This document shows positions 1-9,533 of a stretch of DNA of 64,000 nt, in pieces. The notes below the pieces were generated by a model. The model saw only the letters and a list, made by a program, of their open reading frames with translations, had not been told where the DNA came from and did not search any database. The position numbers and the translations under genes were made by a program. The stretch is from Fen-1258 sp964441505 (GTDB taxonomy: Bacteria > Bacteroidota > Ignavibacteria > Ignavibacteriales > Melioribacteraceae). Each line of letters opens with the position of its first letter. Positions within the stretch are counted from its first letter, which is position 1. Location of the stretch: positions 71,589-135,588 of the forward strand of contig CAYTUV010000006.1 of NCBI GenBank assembly GCA_964441505.1. The letters are read 5' to 3'.

Positions 1-3000
1 TCTTTTGAATAAAATGATTGCAAGTATGAATCTTCGAAACCAACGGCCTTTAACTGTTCTAATACTTCCCATCCAAAATGATAGTAGCACAAACATCCAT
101 CGGAAAGATTAAGCGGATCGCCATGATATTCCGGTGGAAAGAGATGTTTTAACTCTCCGTTCTCAAAAATTGCCCGGGTTAAGTTTGTTTCCGCATTTCT
201 GTTGAACGGAACGGTGAATAATAATTTTCCGCCTGGTTTTAAGATTCTATACGACTCGCTAAAGGCTTTTTGAAATTCGGGGATATGCTCAAAAACATCA
301 AAGCTGAGAACAGTATCAAATGTATTGTCACTAAATGTCAGGTTAGTAAAATCTTCGTTTCTGATTCCATCAGAGTTCGAAGCTCCAAACATAATTTTGT
401 CTCCAAGGAATTCACTTCCAATTGTGTTGGTATAATTTTCCTTCAGGTATTGATATAACGGTGTTGTTTGCTCAGCTATAAATATTTTTGCATTATTATC
501 TGGTTGAACATTTTTCTGAATAAGATGAATGGCCGCTCGATTTCTGTTATTCAAATTACATTTAGGACAAACCAACCTTTCGCGCCAATTTGGTGTTTTG
601 ATTCCATTCAAATTGTTCGAGTATTGAAAATCGACCTGGAAATCGACCTGCGTTAGGCAAACCGCACAGTAACCCCGAACTGTGAATGAATCGTCATTGG
701 TCAACAAGTTTTTTTCATAAACTTCTCTTTCCCTGAATTCGTTCTGCATCAGTTCACTATAGTTCATAAAGTCTTTATACGATGTGATCTTGTTGGATAC
801 TATTTCCGGGGCTTGAAGTATTTCTAACTGTAACTGCACATATTTTTGATTACCAAGCGCAGTTTCATTTGCTGATTCATTAAGAAGAATGAAGTTTAGT
901 ATCTCGGCGGCTTCATCAAGTTCTTCCTGAAGTATGAACACTACAGCCAAATCATTCAGTGCTTCAATGTGGAATGGTTCCAGATTTACTACTTCAAGAA
1001 GTTTTTTCTTCGCTGAATCCAGTTTATGTCCTTCTATTAATTGTTCTGCTTGTAAAACTGTCGTTGCAGATTTTTTACCTGTCCAGTTAAGAGTCCTTCT
1101 CAATTCTCCTCTTTTCTGATTTAGAGAACGAACAATCTCTTGGACATCTTGATGCTTTACGATGGCTGGATCTTTTTTACTTATTAAAATCTCAGCTTCA
1201 CAGAATGCATTTTCGCTAAGTTTTAATTCAAGCAATTTTATAAATTCTTTTCGGATCAGTTCATCATTAACACGTACTTGATATACGTCTACAGAAATTT
1301 GTACCTGTTTTGGATCAATATTAGTGATAGAATTTTCCGGGTCATAATATCCTTCACAAGTCGAGCAGATCGGTATCTCATCAAATCTACCCTCCTGCCA
1401 AAGAGTAATTATGTTCTGCCGTTGCTGACCAATTAAAATTTCGTCTAAAGTATTTGAAACCACGTCGCCGACAATTCCTCGGCCATTCAAATCGGCACAA
1501 CAGACCGTAACTTTTCCGCTTGCCAGAATAACCAGATCATTTTTCAAGAATTTGCAAAGCCGATCAGGACGCTTCAGTGAAGTATTGGCTTGCAAACCAG
1601 TGGATTCTGGGAGCGAACCTTCCCAGCTATGAGGATGTCTGATCTCAACTTCATCTGCAAGCATAAGAACATTTTTAAATTCTTCTTCCATCCAATCTGT
1701 ATTGTCCGGTTTGTCTTGAGGAACCATGCAGATTATTCCAAGTTTTGTTTTAGATGCTGCCTGATCGATTGCATCTCTAAAACGTTTTACATTGGAAGAA
1801 ACCTTACTCCATTTCGCGTTTTTTCTGATCTCCTCAAAACTTTTTATGGAACCGCCGTCCACGCTTATACGTATCTCATCAACAACTTCGCCGGATGCCA
1901 ACAACTGCAGAGTCTTTTCTTTTAAGGAAGTACCATTGGTGAGTAAAGTAATGAAAATCGGTTTTGTAAATTTTGCTCTTGAGTCGCGAATAATTTCAAG
2001 CGCTTCTTCTATCTTCGGATGCAAGAGCGTTTCGCCTCCATTGTGTAACTCAATCCTTTCCAGATAAGACAATTGTCCGTTCTCGATCTGATGCATGATT
2101 TTCCGGAGTTCCGTCAGACTCAGAAACTCGGCCGGTTTTGAATGATCTAAGATGCACCATTGGCAGCGGAGATTGCAGATTGAGCTAAGCTCGATATTCA
2201 ACCACTTACATTCATTGTAACTGAAGCCACTTTCTGAAGACTCTATGGTTGACAAAGAACTTGTTGTAGAATGCAGGTTATCAAGATTATTTTCCGGTTT
2301 ATACCCAATAAATAAATCACAATCGTAAATTCCATGAGAAGGTATTGTGGTGCGTTCATATTTCATTAAAAAACCTGCCTTCTCAAATTCCTTAAATAAT
2401 TTTTTGCCATAGATTCTATACAATAAAGCTCCTTTACTATTTATAGTATCTCCGTGATACACACGTGGTTTAAGATCAATATCTTTAGAGGGATCTTTCT
2501 CATCAACTACTTCAACGTACGTTTCGTGTTCATCCAACTTGCTGTTAAAAGGAACCGTGAAGATGTAAACACCTCCCGGCTTTAGCACGCGGTAAATTTC
2601 TTTTATTGCCTGTTGGTAAAGCCGTACGTGCTCAAAAACATCGCTGCTAAGTACTACATCAAAACTTTCATCGATGAAAGTTAGTAACGACAAATCCTGG
2701 CAGTAATGATTTTTGCCCAGCAGAGTGCCTGGCTTAACATTTTCACGATAATCACTTGTTATATAACCGTTATATTCTTTTAGCAATTGCGCTACGTAAT
2801 AATTTGAATCGGTATCGTAGATTGTTAAACTCTTGTCATTGAGTTCCTTTGCCAAATCTTTTATGCATGTAGAAATCAATTCACGATTTTGGAAGTAGCT
2901 TATCAATCCGCGTGCAAGTTGTCTAATGCGATTGGAAGATCGACATGAATTGCATAGAAGTGATTCTCTGGACATCAGATAATTATCAAACACAAATAGT

Positions 3001-3659
3001 TCCTGTGAGCCGCAGATGTTACACTTTCCCTTAAAATAAGGATGAAGCGGCTGATCAATCTTCGAATCAATTGTTTGGTTTTTATCTATTTCAGAAATAG
3101 ATTCGATTGAATTTACAAAACCAAGTGAATGGATAAGCATCGATAAATCTCTAAAGTCACTACTCTGCGAATCGTATTTTGCAGGGATAACTGAACTCGA
3201 CGCAATAAGATTTATCAATACTGATTGGCGCGGCTTTTTTAACAATGAATCAACGATTGGAATACTTCCGGTAAAACAGTTCGCCTCGTTAACAACAATT
3301 TCACCCATCAAAGAATCTTCAACATAAACAGACAGCGTCAATATTTCGCCTGGATGAAATCCGAGGGGGAAATAACCTTTTACAAAAAAGAAATTTGCTT
3401 CAGTTGGAACATCAATAAGAACCAATCCTTTTTTGCTCATCCATCTTTGTGTATTGTTTTCAATTGGATAAAAGCCGTCAATAAATCTGCTTTTTTGTTT
3501 TTCCCGGTTTGAATAGAGAATCGAGGTGACTGGATTCGTCAAATCCTTCTTAAAATAATTAATCTGGCCAGACGAATCCGAATCTCTCAGCTTATTTTCA
3601 GTAAATGTTTTATAAGAATAAAACTGCTCTATGTTTTTCTGAACTGAGAAATCATTCAT
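1..3659 (-). CDS. Partial multidomain protein: radical SAM/SPASM core flanked by two zinc-ribbon methyltransferase modules
   Basis: The reading frame opens at the ATG ending at 3659 and stays open to the window edge, so at least 1219 residues are present and the C-terminus is missing. In order I see: an N-terminal beta-rich region with the motif FYPIENNTQRWM, like ancillary domains of glycan-modifying enzymes; a Cys4 pair (CNIC near residue 213, then CNSC); a class I SAM-dependent methyltransferase with DVFEHV and YRVLKPGGVYIF; a radical SAM domain with CNLRCQWC (Cys 495, 499, 502); a SPASM-like Cys region containing VTVCCADLNGRG near 720; a TPR-like helical stretch near 880-960; a second Cys4 pair (CAVC, CPKC); and a second methyltransferase with DVFEHI and YRILKPGGKLLF. 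The fold calls are from motifs only. Substrate unknown; modification of a surface glycan or of flagellin is a guess from location. It is the last gene on this strand and is separated from the flagellar block by 420 nt. Confidence 0.8.
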   Translation of the reverse strand, partial: MNDFSVQKNIEQFYSYKTFTENKLRDSDSSGQINYFKKDLTNPVTSILYSNREKQKSRFIDGFYPIENNTQRWMSKKGLVLIDVPTEANFFFVKGYFPLGFHPGEILTLSVYVEDSLMGEIVVNEANCFTGSIPIVDSLLKKPRQSVLINLIASSSVIPAKYDSQSSDFRDLSMLIHSLGFVNSIESISEIDKNQTIDSKIDQPLHPYFKGKCNICGSQELFVFDNYLMSRESLLCNSCRSSNRIRQLARGLISYFQNRELISTCIKDLAKELNDKSLTIYDTDSNYYVAQLLKEYNGYITSDYRENVKPGTLLGKNHYCQDLSLLTFIDESFDVVLSSDVFEHVRLYQQAIKEIYRVLKPGGVYIFTVPFNSKLDEHETYVEVVDEKDPSKDIDLKPRVYHGDTINSKGALLYRIYGKKLFKEFEKAGFLMKYERTTIPSHGIYDCDLFIGYKPENNLDNLHSTTSSLSTIESSESGFSYNECKWLNIELSSICNLRCQWCILDHSKPAEFLSLTELRKIMHQIENGQLSYLERIELHNGGETLLHPKIEEALEIIRDSRAKFTKPIFITLLTNGTSLKEKTLQLLASGEVVDEIRISVDGGSIKSFEEIRKNAKWSKVSSNVKRFRDAIDQAASKTKLGIICMVPQDKPDNTDWMEEEFKNVLMLADEVEIRHPHSWEGSLPESTGLQANTSLKRPDRLCKFLKNDLVILASGKVTVCCADLNGRGIVGDVVSNTLDEILIGQQRQNIITLWQEGRFDEIPICSTCEGYYDPENSITNIDPKQVQISVDVYQVRVNDELIRKEFIKLLELKLSENAFCEAEILISKKDPAIVKHQDVQEIVRSLNQKRGELRRTLNWTGKKSATTVLQAEQLIEGHKLDSAKKKLLEVVNLEPFHIEALNDLAVVFILQEELDEAAEILNFILLNESANETALGNQKYVQLQLEILQAPEIVSNKITSYKDFMNYSELMQNEFREREVYEKNLLTNDDSFTVRGYCAVCLTQVDFQVDFQYSNNLNGIKTPNWRERLVCPKCNLNNRNRAAIHLIQKNVQPDNNAKIFIAEQTTPLYQYLKENYTNTIGSEFLGDKIMFGASNSDGIRNEDFTNLTFSDNTFDTVLSFDVFEHIPEFQKAFSESYRILKPGGKLLFTVPFNRNAETNLTRAIFENGELKHLFPPEYHGDPLNLSDGCLCYYHFGWEVLEQLKAVGFEDSYLQSFYSK

Positions 3660-4079
3660 GAAAATCCTTTATACTTTAATTTATATTGTGATACAATTTT
3701 CCAATTAGACAAAGTCCTACTACGTCCAGCTATGTTTGCGAATCTTGTACCAACAGAAAAAAGTAGTTTTGAAGTAAAACTCGAGCAGAGATTGGTGCTA
3801 TTTATGAACAAGGCTAATATTGGCCAATTCATGTTTGTGAGGATCGCTGACAATTATCAAAGATTTGTCCGGTTTTCCTTTTTATACATTAGAATGAAGG
3901 TTACACCGGGATAGGTGACATTTCTACAATCAGAGACTTGAAAAATATTTTTTTGAAATTACACATCACAGATATTGGAAATAATTTGGGAAGATGCTGA
4001 TTGGTCCAATTACGAAGGAATGTCTTCATGAATGAGGGCACTAAGCTTCTTTCCTAAATGATCGTAAAATAAGGGTGGG
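3660..4079. other. Non-coding gap before the radical SAM gene
   Basis: This 420-nt stretch separates the last gene of the motility block (stop at 4080) from the radical SAM gene, and should hold that gene's promoter. I could not recognise a convincing sigma-70, sigma-28 or sigma-54 site. It contains GGCTAATATT at 3812-3821, a 10-mer that recurs in three other gaps of this window, and a short palindrome ATTGG-T-CCAAT at 4000-4010. Short frames here on either strand lack ribosome binding sites and recognisable protein features. Confidence 0.5.
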
Positions 4080-5921
4080 TTATTTGGATGGAGAAAGAGC
4101 GATCAATTGGTCAACAATAACCTTAATCTTTTCTTCTGCCTCTTTCATCAGTCCTTTTTGCATTTCGTCCTTCTGGTTTCTTAGTTCTTCTATACGTTTA
4201 CGATGCTGAGAAATACTGTTGTTTATCGAATCACACATTATTTTTTCTTTATGCAAAGAGTTCTCCTTATGTTCAGAAATTAATCTTTCCTTTTCAATTT
4301 TGAGATAACTAATTCTTCGCAAGAGTTTATGCCGCATATCTGAACGCTCAACGAGAATTATCCCCGATATTACAGTTGAGATTACTACACCAACAATAAA
4401 ACTTATAGCACCCCATTTTGCGCCTGATATCAGAACGAATGAAAACATTGAATTAAACTCTGAGGCAGCTGAGACAGTTTTATTAGAATAGCCCGATACT
4501 GCTCCAATAAAAAACACAACGAAAGCAATGATGATATTGTATGTCATATTATTTGACATAGAGACACGCGGATTAAACCGGTCAACATTTGGAAGATCAT
4601 CGATTTTCTGTTCAAGCGTACGTGCTTCCATGTCGTAACTTTCGTGCAGACTCTTAATTGACTCTTCAAGATACTCTCTTGATTTTAATTTGAAATTTTC
4701 CAGTTCATCAATTAAATGTTTTTCCGCGCTTGTATTTTCTTTAATTAGGTCATCAAAGTTGCTGACCTTCTCTTGGACCTCCCGATAGTATTTCCCTCGT
4801 ATTTTGGCAACAATGGAGTCGACAACAGATTCATACTTTTGCTGGAATTCCGGGGTCAGGGTTATCAGTAAGGTATTTTTTGACGAAGAATAATTTTGAA
4901 CCATCTTGTCAAAGAATGAGATGACCGTCAATATTTCATCATCAAAATACTCGTCCATTTTCTTTGCTTTCAGCAGTTCAAATTTTTCCCTGCTTTCATT
5001 CAATCTATTGGCGCCATCGATTCGTTTTTCATTTAGAAAAGACTCAAGAACGTTTTGTGCCTTGATAAAATCTTTTTCCTGAAAAATATTGTAGATAAAA
5101 GCGTTTCTGTAAAAATAGCTGAACATCCCCGCGTTATTTGTCTTAAGAGCCAGTGTTAAGCGATGAACATCATAATTGAATACATCTTTCAATAGATATA
5201 GTGCATTGTCCTCTTTTCCAAGATTAATTTCTGTAAGTGCACAGTATATTTTTGCCGTACTGCCTTGCGGCTTAACCTCTATAGCATAGTTAAAAGCATG
5301 ATTGGCATTTTCGATTTCATTTTCCTTGAGATAAATGAATCCGATATAAAGATTTAAAATGTATTTCAATTCGGTCTTGGTTTGGTCATTAAGCCGGATT
5401 GTATTTAATAGCTCCAATATGCTTGAGAGTATTTCCAGCGCACGCTTTGGATTGTAAAATGTGTTTTGGTAAGTCAAGATTATTGCTTTAATGATTAATT
5501 TGAAAATGTTGTGCTTATTAATGTCGCGTTCAATAAAATTTATAGTGAGTGTTGCATAATAATCTTTTTCACTTTTTAATTTTGTAGTAACCCACTTGGA
5601 GTAATTTTCTTTAATAGATTTGTGTAATTCATTATATGATCCGCGCACCATATTAAATTTCATGAATTCTTCAATCTGGTTGAGAAGCGATGATTCATAA
5701 ATCCAGAATACAGGCGCTTCAGAGAATGGAATAAATATTTCTTTTATTTCCGCCGGCAGGTCGAGCGAAAAAAATCTTATACTTTCTTTAACGCCGTTAA
5801 TGTAATCGTAATCGTTTTTGGCTTTGATTTGGAAATGATCTTTTGCTAATCGATAAAATTTCGAATAATTGGCATCATTCCCGGCTTCGATCTGATCATA
5901 TTTTTCTAATACCGCCGACAT
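4080..5921 (-). CDS. Unknown TPR and coiled-coil membrane protein, 613 aa
   Basis: I do not recognise the family. The first 350 residues are helical, with a TPR-like stretch near 190-270 (repeats ending in patterns such as NHAFNYAIEVKPQGSTAKIY). Residues 390-445 and 525-605 are long charged helices likely to form coiled coils. Two hydrophobic segments lie near 455-475 (IIIAFVVFFIGAVSGY) and 495-520, so the N- and C-terminal parts should face the same side, probably the cytoplasm. The start is only 3 nt after the stop of the PAS histidine kinase gene, so the two are probably translated together. A scaffold or polar organiser for the sensory proteins is one possibility, but this is inference only. 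Confidence 0.55.
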   Translation of the reverse strand: MSAVLEKYDQIEAGNDANYSKFYRLAKDHFQIKAKNDYDYINGVKESIRFFSLDLPAEIKEIFIPFSEAPVFWIYESSLLNQIEEFMKFNMVRGSYNELHKSIKENYSKWVTTKLKSEKDYYATLTINFIERDINKHNIFKLIIKAIILTYQNTFYNPKRALEILSSILELLNTIRLNDQTKTELKYILNLYIGFIYLKENEIENANHAFNYAIEVKPQGSTAKIYCALTEINLGKEDNALYLLKDVFNYDVHRLTLALKTNNAGMFSYFYRNAFIYNIFQEKDFIKAQNVLESFLNEKRIDGANRLNESREKFELLKAKKMDEYFDDEILTVISFFDKMVQNYSSSKNTLLITLTPEFQQKYESVVDSIVAKIRGKYYREVQEKVSNFDDLIKENTSAEKHLIDELENFKLKSREYLEESIKSLHESYDMEARTLEQKIDDLPNVDRFNPRVSMSNNMTYNIIIAFVVFFIGAVSGYSNKTVSAASEFNSMFSFVLISGAKWGAISFIVGVVISTVISGIILVERSDMRHKLLRRISYLKIEKERLISEHKENSLHKEKIMCDSINNSISQHRKRIEELRNQKDEMQKGLMKEAEEKIKVIVDQLIALSPSK

Positions 5922-5924
5922 AAA

Positions 5925-7775
5925 TTATTTACTCACCGGAAATATTACTGAAATTTTTGTTCCACAATTTTTTTCGCTAGTCATTTCGAATTTACCACCC
6001 ATCAGTTTTGTTAACTGGTACGCAAGTGTTAAGCCCAATCCCGCACCTTCAAACGGTCGCGTGTATCCTTCCACTTCCTGTGCAAATGGCTTCAACATTC
6101 TTTCAATGTTTACCTGATCAACCCCTACCCCGGTATCAGTAACTATTATTTCGACCTGATCACCCCTGTTTTTTGTGCTGAGAGAAATACTACCTTTTGA
6201 AGTGTATTTGATTGAATTATCAACGAGAGAGTGAATTATTTTTTCGAATTTCACCCAATCTATTTCAATAATACAGTCTTCATCATCCACCTGAAGAAAG
6301 AAATCGAGTTTTTTCTTATTCGCTTCTTTTAGTAATTTATGATAAACGTTTCTCACAACCTGATTACAGTTCAAGTCAACTTTATCCAACTCCACTTCCC
6401 CTGCTTCAATCTGAAAGACCTCCACAATATTAGTGAATAAGTTAAGAGCACGTCCAAGCACTTCCTTCATTGAATCCATCAGATCTCGCAGCATATCGAT
6501 ATCGCCCGTCTCTATACTTTCATCAACTATTTCCGAGAAGCCGACAACAGCATTAAATGGAGTGCGGATTTCATGAGACATGTTGGCGAGGAAATCAGAC
6601 TTCATTTTGTTGAGAAGAATTTCTTTGTGGTATGCTCTTTTCAGTTGATCCTGATGCAGAACATCATCGGTGATATCTTTCAATGTTATAATATAAATCG
6701 TCGAGTTGGGTTCACGTTCTGTAATACTATTAATCTTGCATGAATATTCACGGTTATCGTCGTTCTTATAAGTAAATTCATGATACGGTACTTTATTATG
6801 TACAAGGTGTTTCATTGATTGATAGATGGAGGAAACTAACGCTTCAGGTATGAAATCATCAATCTTGAGTGAATATATTTTATTCTTATCCAAACCGAAT
6901 ATTCTGCAAAAATTTTCGTTGGCATTTTCGAATAAAGCCGCAGAACCTATTTGTTCTACTATAAGGAGCAAATCCGAAATATTATTAATGATCAATCTCT
7001 GTTTTCTCTCGGACCTCTCAATTGCTCTTGTCTGGTTTATATGTTCCGTCAGGTTATTCGCAATCAGGATAAAGCTCGGTTTGGGTTCTTCGTTAGACAG
7101 TACGGGATTGAGTGTAAATTCCCAAAAATTTACGGGCGTTCGCTTATAAAACGAGACAACTCTTTTCCATATTAAAAAGTTGTTAAGCGAATATTGGAGA
7201 TTATTAATTTCGCTTTGGTCAAGTGTATCGGATAAAATTTCCGTTAGGTCTTTGTTGTAGATGCTATCAATTTCTTTCGAGAGAAGTTCTTCGAACGAAC
7301 GCGTAGCATAAGTAACCCTATGACTTGAATCCAGAATTATTATGGGCACATTACCATGATCGAGCGCGTTGTGAAGTGAGTTAATTTTGTTCTCGATCTT
7401 CTTCCTCTGTACAAGCGATTCAATTGTAAGAACATAATATTGCCCCGAACGGATAAACACCCGTTCAATACTGACAGAATAATTTTTAATTAGCTGATCA
7501 TTATCGGAAGAAAGATTTATATCAAGTGAAATATTTTTATACCGGCTTTCGCTAAAACCCAACAGCAGATAAACGAATTCTGGATTCGAATTCATTTTCA
7601 GAATATCATCGCCAATATTCAGCCGGAAAGTATTTCTGAAAGCATCGTTGCAGTAAGCGATTTTCATCTCCGGATCAACAATAACCAACGGATTATTATT
7701 AGGCAGCTCGGTGTAATTGTGAAAATCTAAACTGACACTTGCCGTATTTATTTTTGAATGTTCTAAATGATTCAT
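5925..7775 (-). CDS. Soluble PAS-type sensor histidine kinase
   Basis: The 616-residue protein has no transmembrane segment. Three PAS-like units lie at about 15-110, 135-250 and 260-375. A HisKA domain follows, with the H-box ANMSHEIRTPFNAVVGF (phospho-acceptor His401). The HATPase_c domain has an N-box (LVDNSIKYT), G1 (DTGVGV) and G2 (GAGLGL), so it looks catalytically intact. It overlaps the upstream 218-residue gene by ATGA. A candidate partner is one of the receiver proteins encoded upstream at 8476-9533, because no DNA-binding regulator is adjacent. The PAS ligand cannot be told from sequence. Confidence 0.88.
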   Translation of the reverse strand: MNHLEHSKINTASVSLDFHNYTELPNNNPLVIVDPEMKIAYCNDAFRNTFRLNIGDDILKMNSNPEFVYLLLGFSESRYKNISLDINLSSDNDQLIKNYSVSIERVFIRSGQYYVLTIESLVQRKKIENKINSLHNALDHGNVPIIILDSSHRVTYATRSFEELLSKEIDSIYNKDLTEILSDTLDQSEINNLQYSLNNFLIWKRVVSFYKRTPVNFWEFTLNPVLSNEEPKPSFILIANNLTEHINQTRAIERSERKQRLIINNISDLLLIVEQIGSAALFENANENFCRIFGLDKNKIYSLKIDDFIPEALVSSIYQSMKHLVHNKVPYHEFTYKNDDNREYSCKINSITEREPNSTIYIITLKDITDDVLHQDQLKRAYHKEILLNKMKSDFLANMSHEIRTPFNAVVGFSEIVDESIETGDIDMLRDLMDSMKEVLGRALNLFTNIVEVFQIEAGEVELDKVDLNCNQVVRNVYHKLLKEANKKKLDFFLQVDDEDCIIEIDWVKFEKIIHSLVDNSIKYTSKGSISLSTKNRGDQVEIIVTDTGVGVDQVNIERMLKPFAQEVEGYTRPFEGAGLGLTLAYQLTKLMGGKFEMTSEKNCGTKISVIFPVSK

Positions 7776-8428
7776 ATTCCCGGCTTTATTATCTGCAGAA
7801 AATTCAGTTCCAACTTACGGCTAAGTATAGCGCTGTCATTTTTCGTGTTAATTTTGAGCGAAAGAAATTTTTCAAGAAAATTAATCAGACTTCTGTTTAT
7901 ATAATTAAATTCTTTTTGAAGATCCTGCTGCATATCTGCAAAAATTTGTGCGACCTCAAATGTATCTGATGAAACATTTGATTTGTAAATAGAAGATGAA
8001 ATTATAGAATCAAGAAACTGCTTCAGCTGTGTCAGGTGAACTTTAACCTGAATACTTTCTGAATTTTCAACAACCAGCGGAGAGGCTAATTTGATATTCA
8101 TTTCCACCATGCCGGTTAGGGAGTTAAAACAATACTTTACTATGTAATCAATCTTCTGCAATTGAAATAACTCGCCCGGATTTAGAGCAGTTGAAAAATC
8201 AATATTATCAAATGAGAAACTGATGTTAATCTTTTCTTTATCGATTTGGATTTTTTTAAGTTTCCAACCGATAACAGATAAAAATGCGGTGGCGGGTGAA
8301 AGCGAAATGGAATCATTTCCAGCTGGATGATATTCACTTAAGTATCGTGAGACCTTTGAGTGACTGCTGGGTTTAGATGATTGTTTATAATCTGAGCCAG
8401 CTGAAATATTTACAATTTTCTCTAACAT
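7772..8428 (-). CDS. Unknown 218-aa protein of the motility operon
   Basis: No family recognised. The protein has a Ser-rich N-terminus with the segment NDSISLSPATAFLS (near residue 38), reminiscent of short tails on other flagellar-operon proteins. A middle part alternates hydrophobic residues like a beta domain, and the C-terminal 70 residues are helical. There is no signal peptide or transmembrane segment. The start is supported by a strong GGAGGA ribosome site just upstream. It lies between the receiver block and the PAS kinase and is ATGA-coupled to the kinase, which argues for a joint role. Confidence 0.55.
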   Translation of the reverse strand: MLEKIVNISAGSDYKQSSKPSSHSKVSRYLSEYHPAGNDSISLSPATAFLSVIGWKLKKIQIDKEKINISFSFDNIDFSTALNPGELFQLQKIDYIVKYCFNSLTGMVEMNIKLASPLVVENSESIQVKVHLTQLKQFLDSIISSSIYKSNVSSDTFEVAQIFADMQQDLQKEFNYINRSLINFLEKFLSLKINTKNDSAILSRKLELNFLQIIKPGI

Positions 8429-8475
8429 GCCTAATCCTCCGATTTATTATCGAAGGAATAGACAACTTCTTTACA

Positions 8476-9129
8476 TTAGTCTGTCTTAATCATCCGGTTT
8501 TCTTCAAAATAATTTACTACTTCCGGATTCTTCAGATGAATTAGCTCATTTACAAACTTTTTAATTCGTTCTATCGACTCATTTACCGAGGCAAAATCTT
8601 CTGCATGAGATAATTTATCTTTTTGTGCAATTTCTGTCTCGATGTTTTTGAGAGAAAAAATTAGACTGCTTAAAGGATTGTTAATCTTATGGCCAATCGT
8701 ACATGCCATCTCTACTATTGCCTTCGAATGTTCAATGCTTCTTAATTCATTTTGAAGATTGTAGATTCTTACGCCAGAGCGAATTCTGGCAAGTAGTTCC
8801 TGATTTTCGACCGGTTTGATCAAGAAATCATCTGCACCTACATCAAGACCCATAATTCTGTCTTTCAATGAGGAACGGGCAGTCAGGATAATAAAATAAA
8901 TCAATTTATGATTCTCATCGTTTTTCAGAATATTACAGAGAGCCAAACCATCGAGTACCGGCATTGTCCAATCAGCAAGAATAACTTTAGGCGAAAATGT
9001 TTTTAATATTTCCAATGCTTCCTGTCCGTTTACAGCACTGGTTACATCGTAATTATTTCTTGATAAAAGTTTCTCGAGGATGAAACGAGTATCTTTTTCA
9101 TCTTCCACAATAAGTACTGAATCTTTCAT
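8476..9129 (-). CDS. Response regulator fused to an orphan HisKA-like helix
   Basis: Residues 1-120 are a canonical receiver: acidic pair at 10-11, phospho-acceptor Asp53 (LADWTMP), Lys105. After a coiled-coil linker, residues 138-200 resemble a dimerisation/phosphotransfer helix with IGHKINNPLSSLIF, a close match to the kinase H-box, with His147 as potential phosphosite. No ATPase domain follows before the stop. It could be a phosphorelay intermediate or could pair with a kinase in trans. Its start overlaps the preceding receiver gene by ATGA-type coupling at 9126-9129. Confidence 0.8.
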   Translation of the reverse strand: MKDSVLIVEDEKDTRFILEKLLSRNNYDVTSAVNGQEALEILKTFSPKVILADWTMPVLDGLALCNILKNDENHKLIYFIILTARSSLKDRIMGLDVGADDFLIKPVENQELLARIRSGVRIYNLQNELRSIEHSKAIVEMACTIGHKINNPLSSLIFSLKNIETEIAQKDKLSHAEDFASVNESIERIKKFVNELIHLKNPEVVNYFEENRMIKTD

Positions 9130-9533
9130 GAATTTATGCCAATCAAATTGTTAATTTTTTCTATGAGTTGATTATAGTCGGTTATTGGTTTAATAAGATA
9201 GTCATCAGCTAAACTATCCTCAAGAAGATTGTTCCCAAAACTAGATATTGGATAAGCAGTTACAAGAATAATAGGAATATTGAGACTGCTGAAATGTTCT
9301 TTAATATATCTTGAAAATTTTATTCCGTCAATCCGCTTAGAATTTAGGCTAGTATTCCTCAAATTGACATCCATAATTATCAACTCAACCTCTTCTTCGC
9401 TTATTGATCTAAGAATTTCATCGGAATCTTCGGTAAGGATTATTTCAGCACCAATTTTTTTAAAAAATATCCTGTAGAGATCCTGAAGAAAGATGTCGTC
9501 TTCAATTATTAATATTTTCTTTTCTATTTTCAT
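9126..9533 (-). CDS. Single-domain response regulator
   Basis: A stand-alone receiver of 135 residues with the acidic pocket at 11-13, phospho-acceptor Asp55 (IIMDVNL), a Thr at 92 and Lys115 in LIKPI. The loop after Asp55 is longer than in CheY (RNTSLNSKRIDG), so it is a divergent receiver and probably not the motor-binding CheY. It is ATGA-coupled both to motB upstream and to the next receiver, placing signalling output beside a stator pair. Confidence 0.85.
   Translation of the reverse strand: MKIEKKILIIEDDIFLQDLYRIFFKKIGAEIILTEDSDEILRSISEEEVELIIMDVNLRNTSLNSKRIDGIKFSRYIKEHFSSLNIPIILVTAYPISSFGNNLLEDSLADDYLIKPITDYNQLIEKINNLIGINS

Noticed and set aside
3732..3914. Plus-strand frame of 60 codons in the gap before the radical SAM gene
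   Set aside because: No ribosome site and no protein pattern; the only plus-strand gene would be isolated in a minus-strand island.
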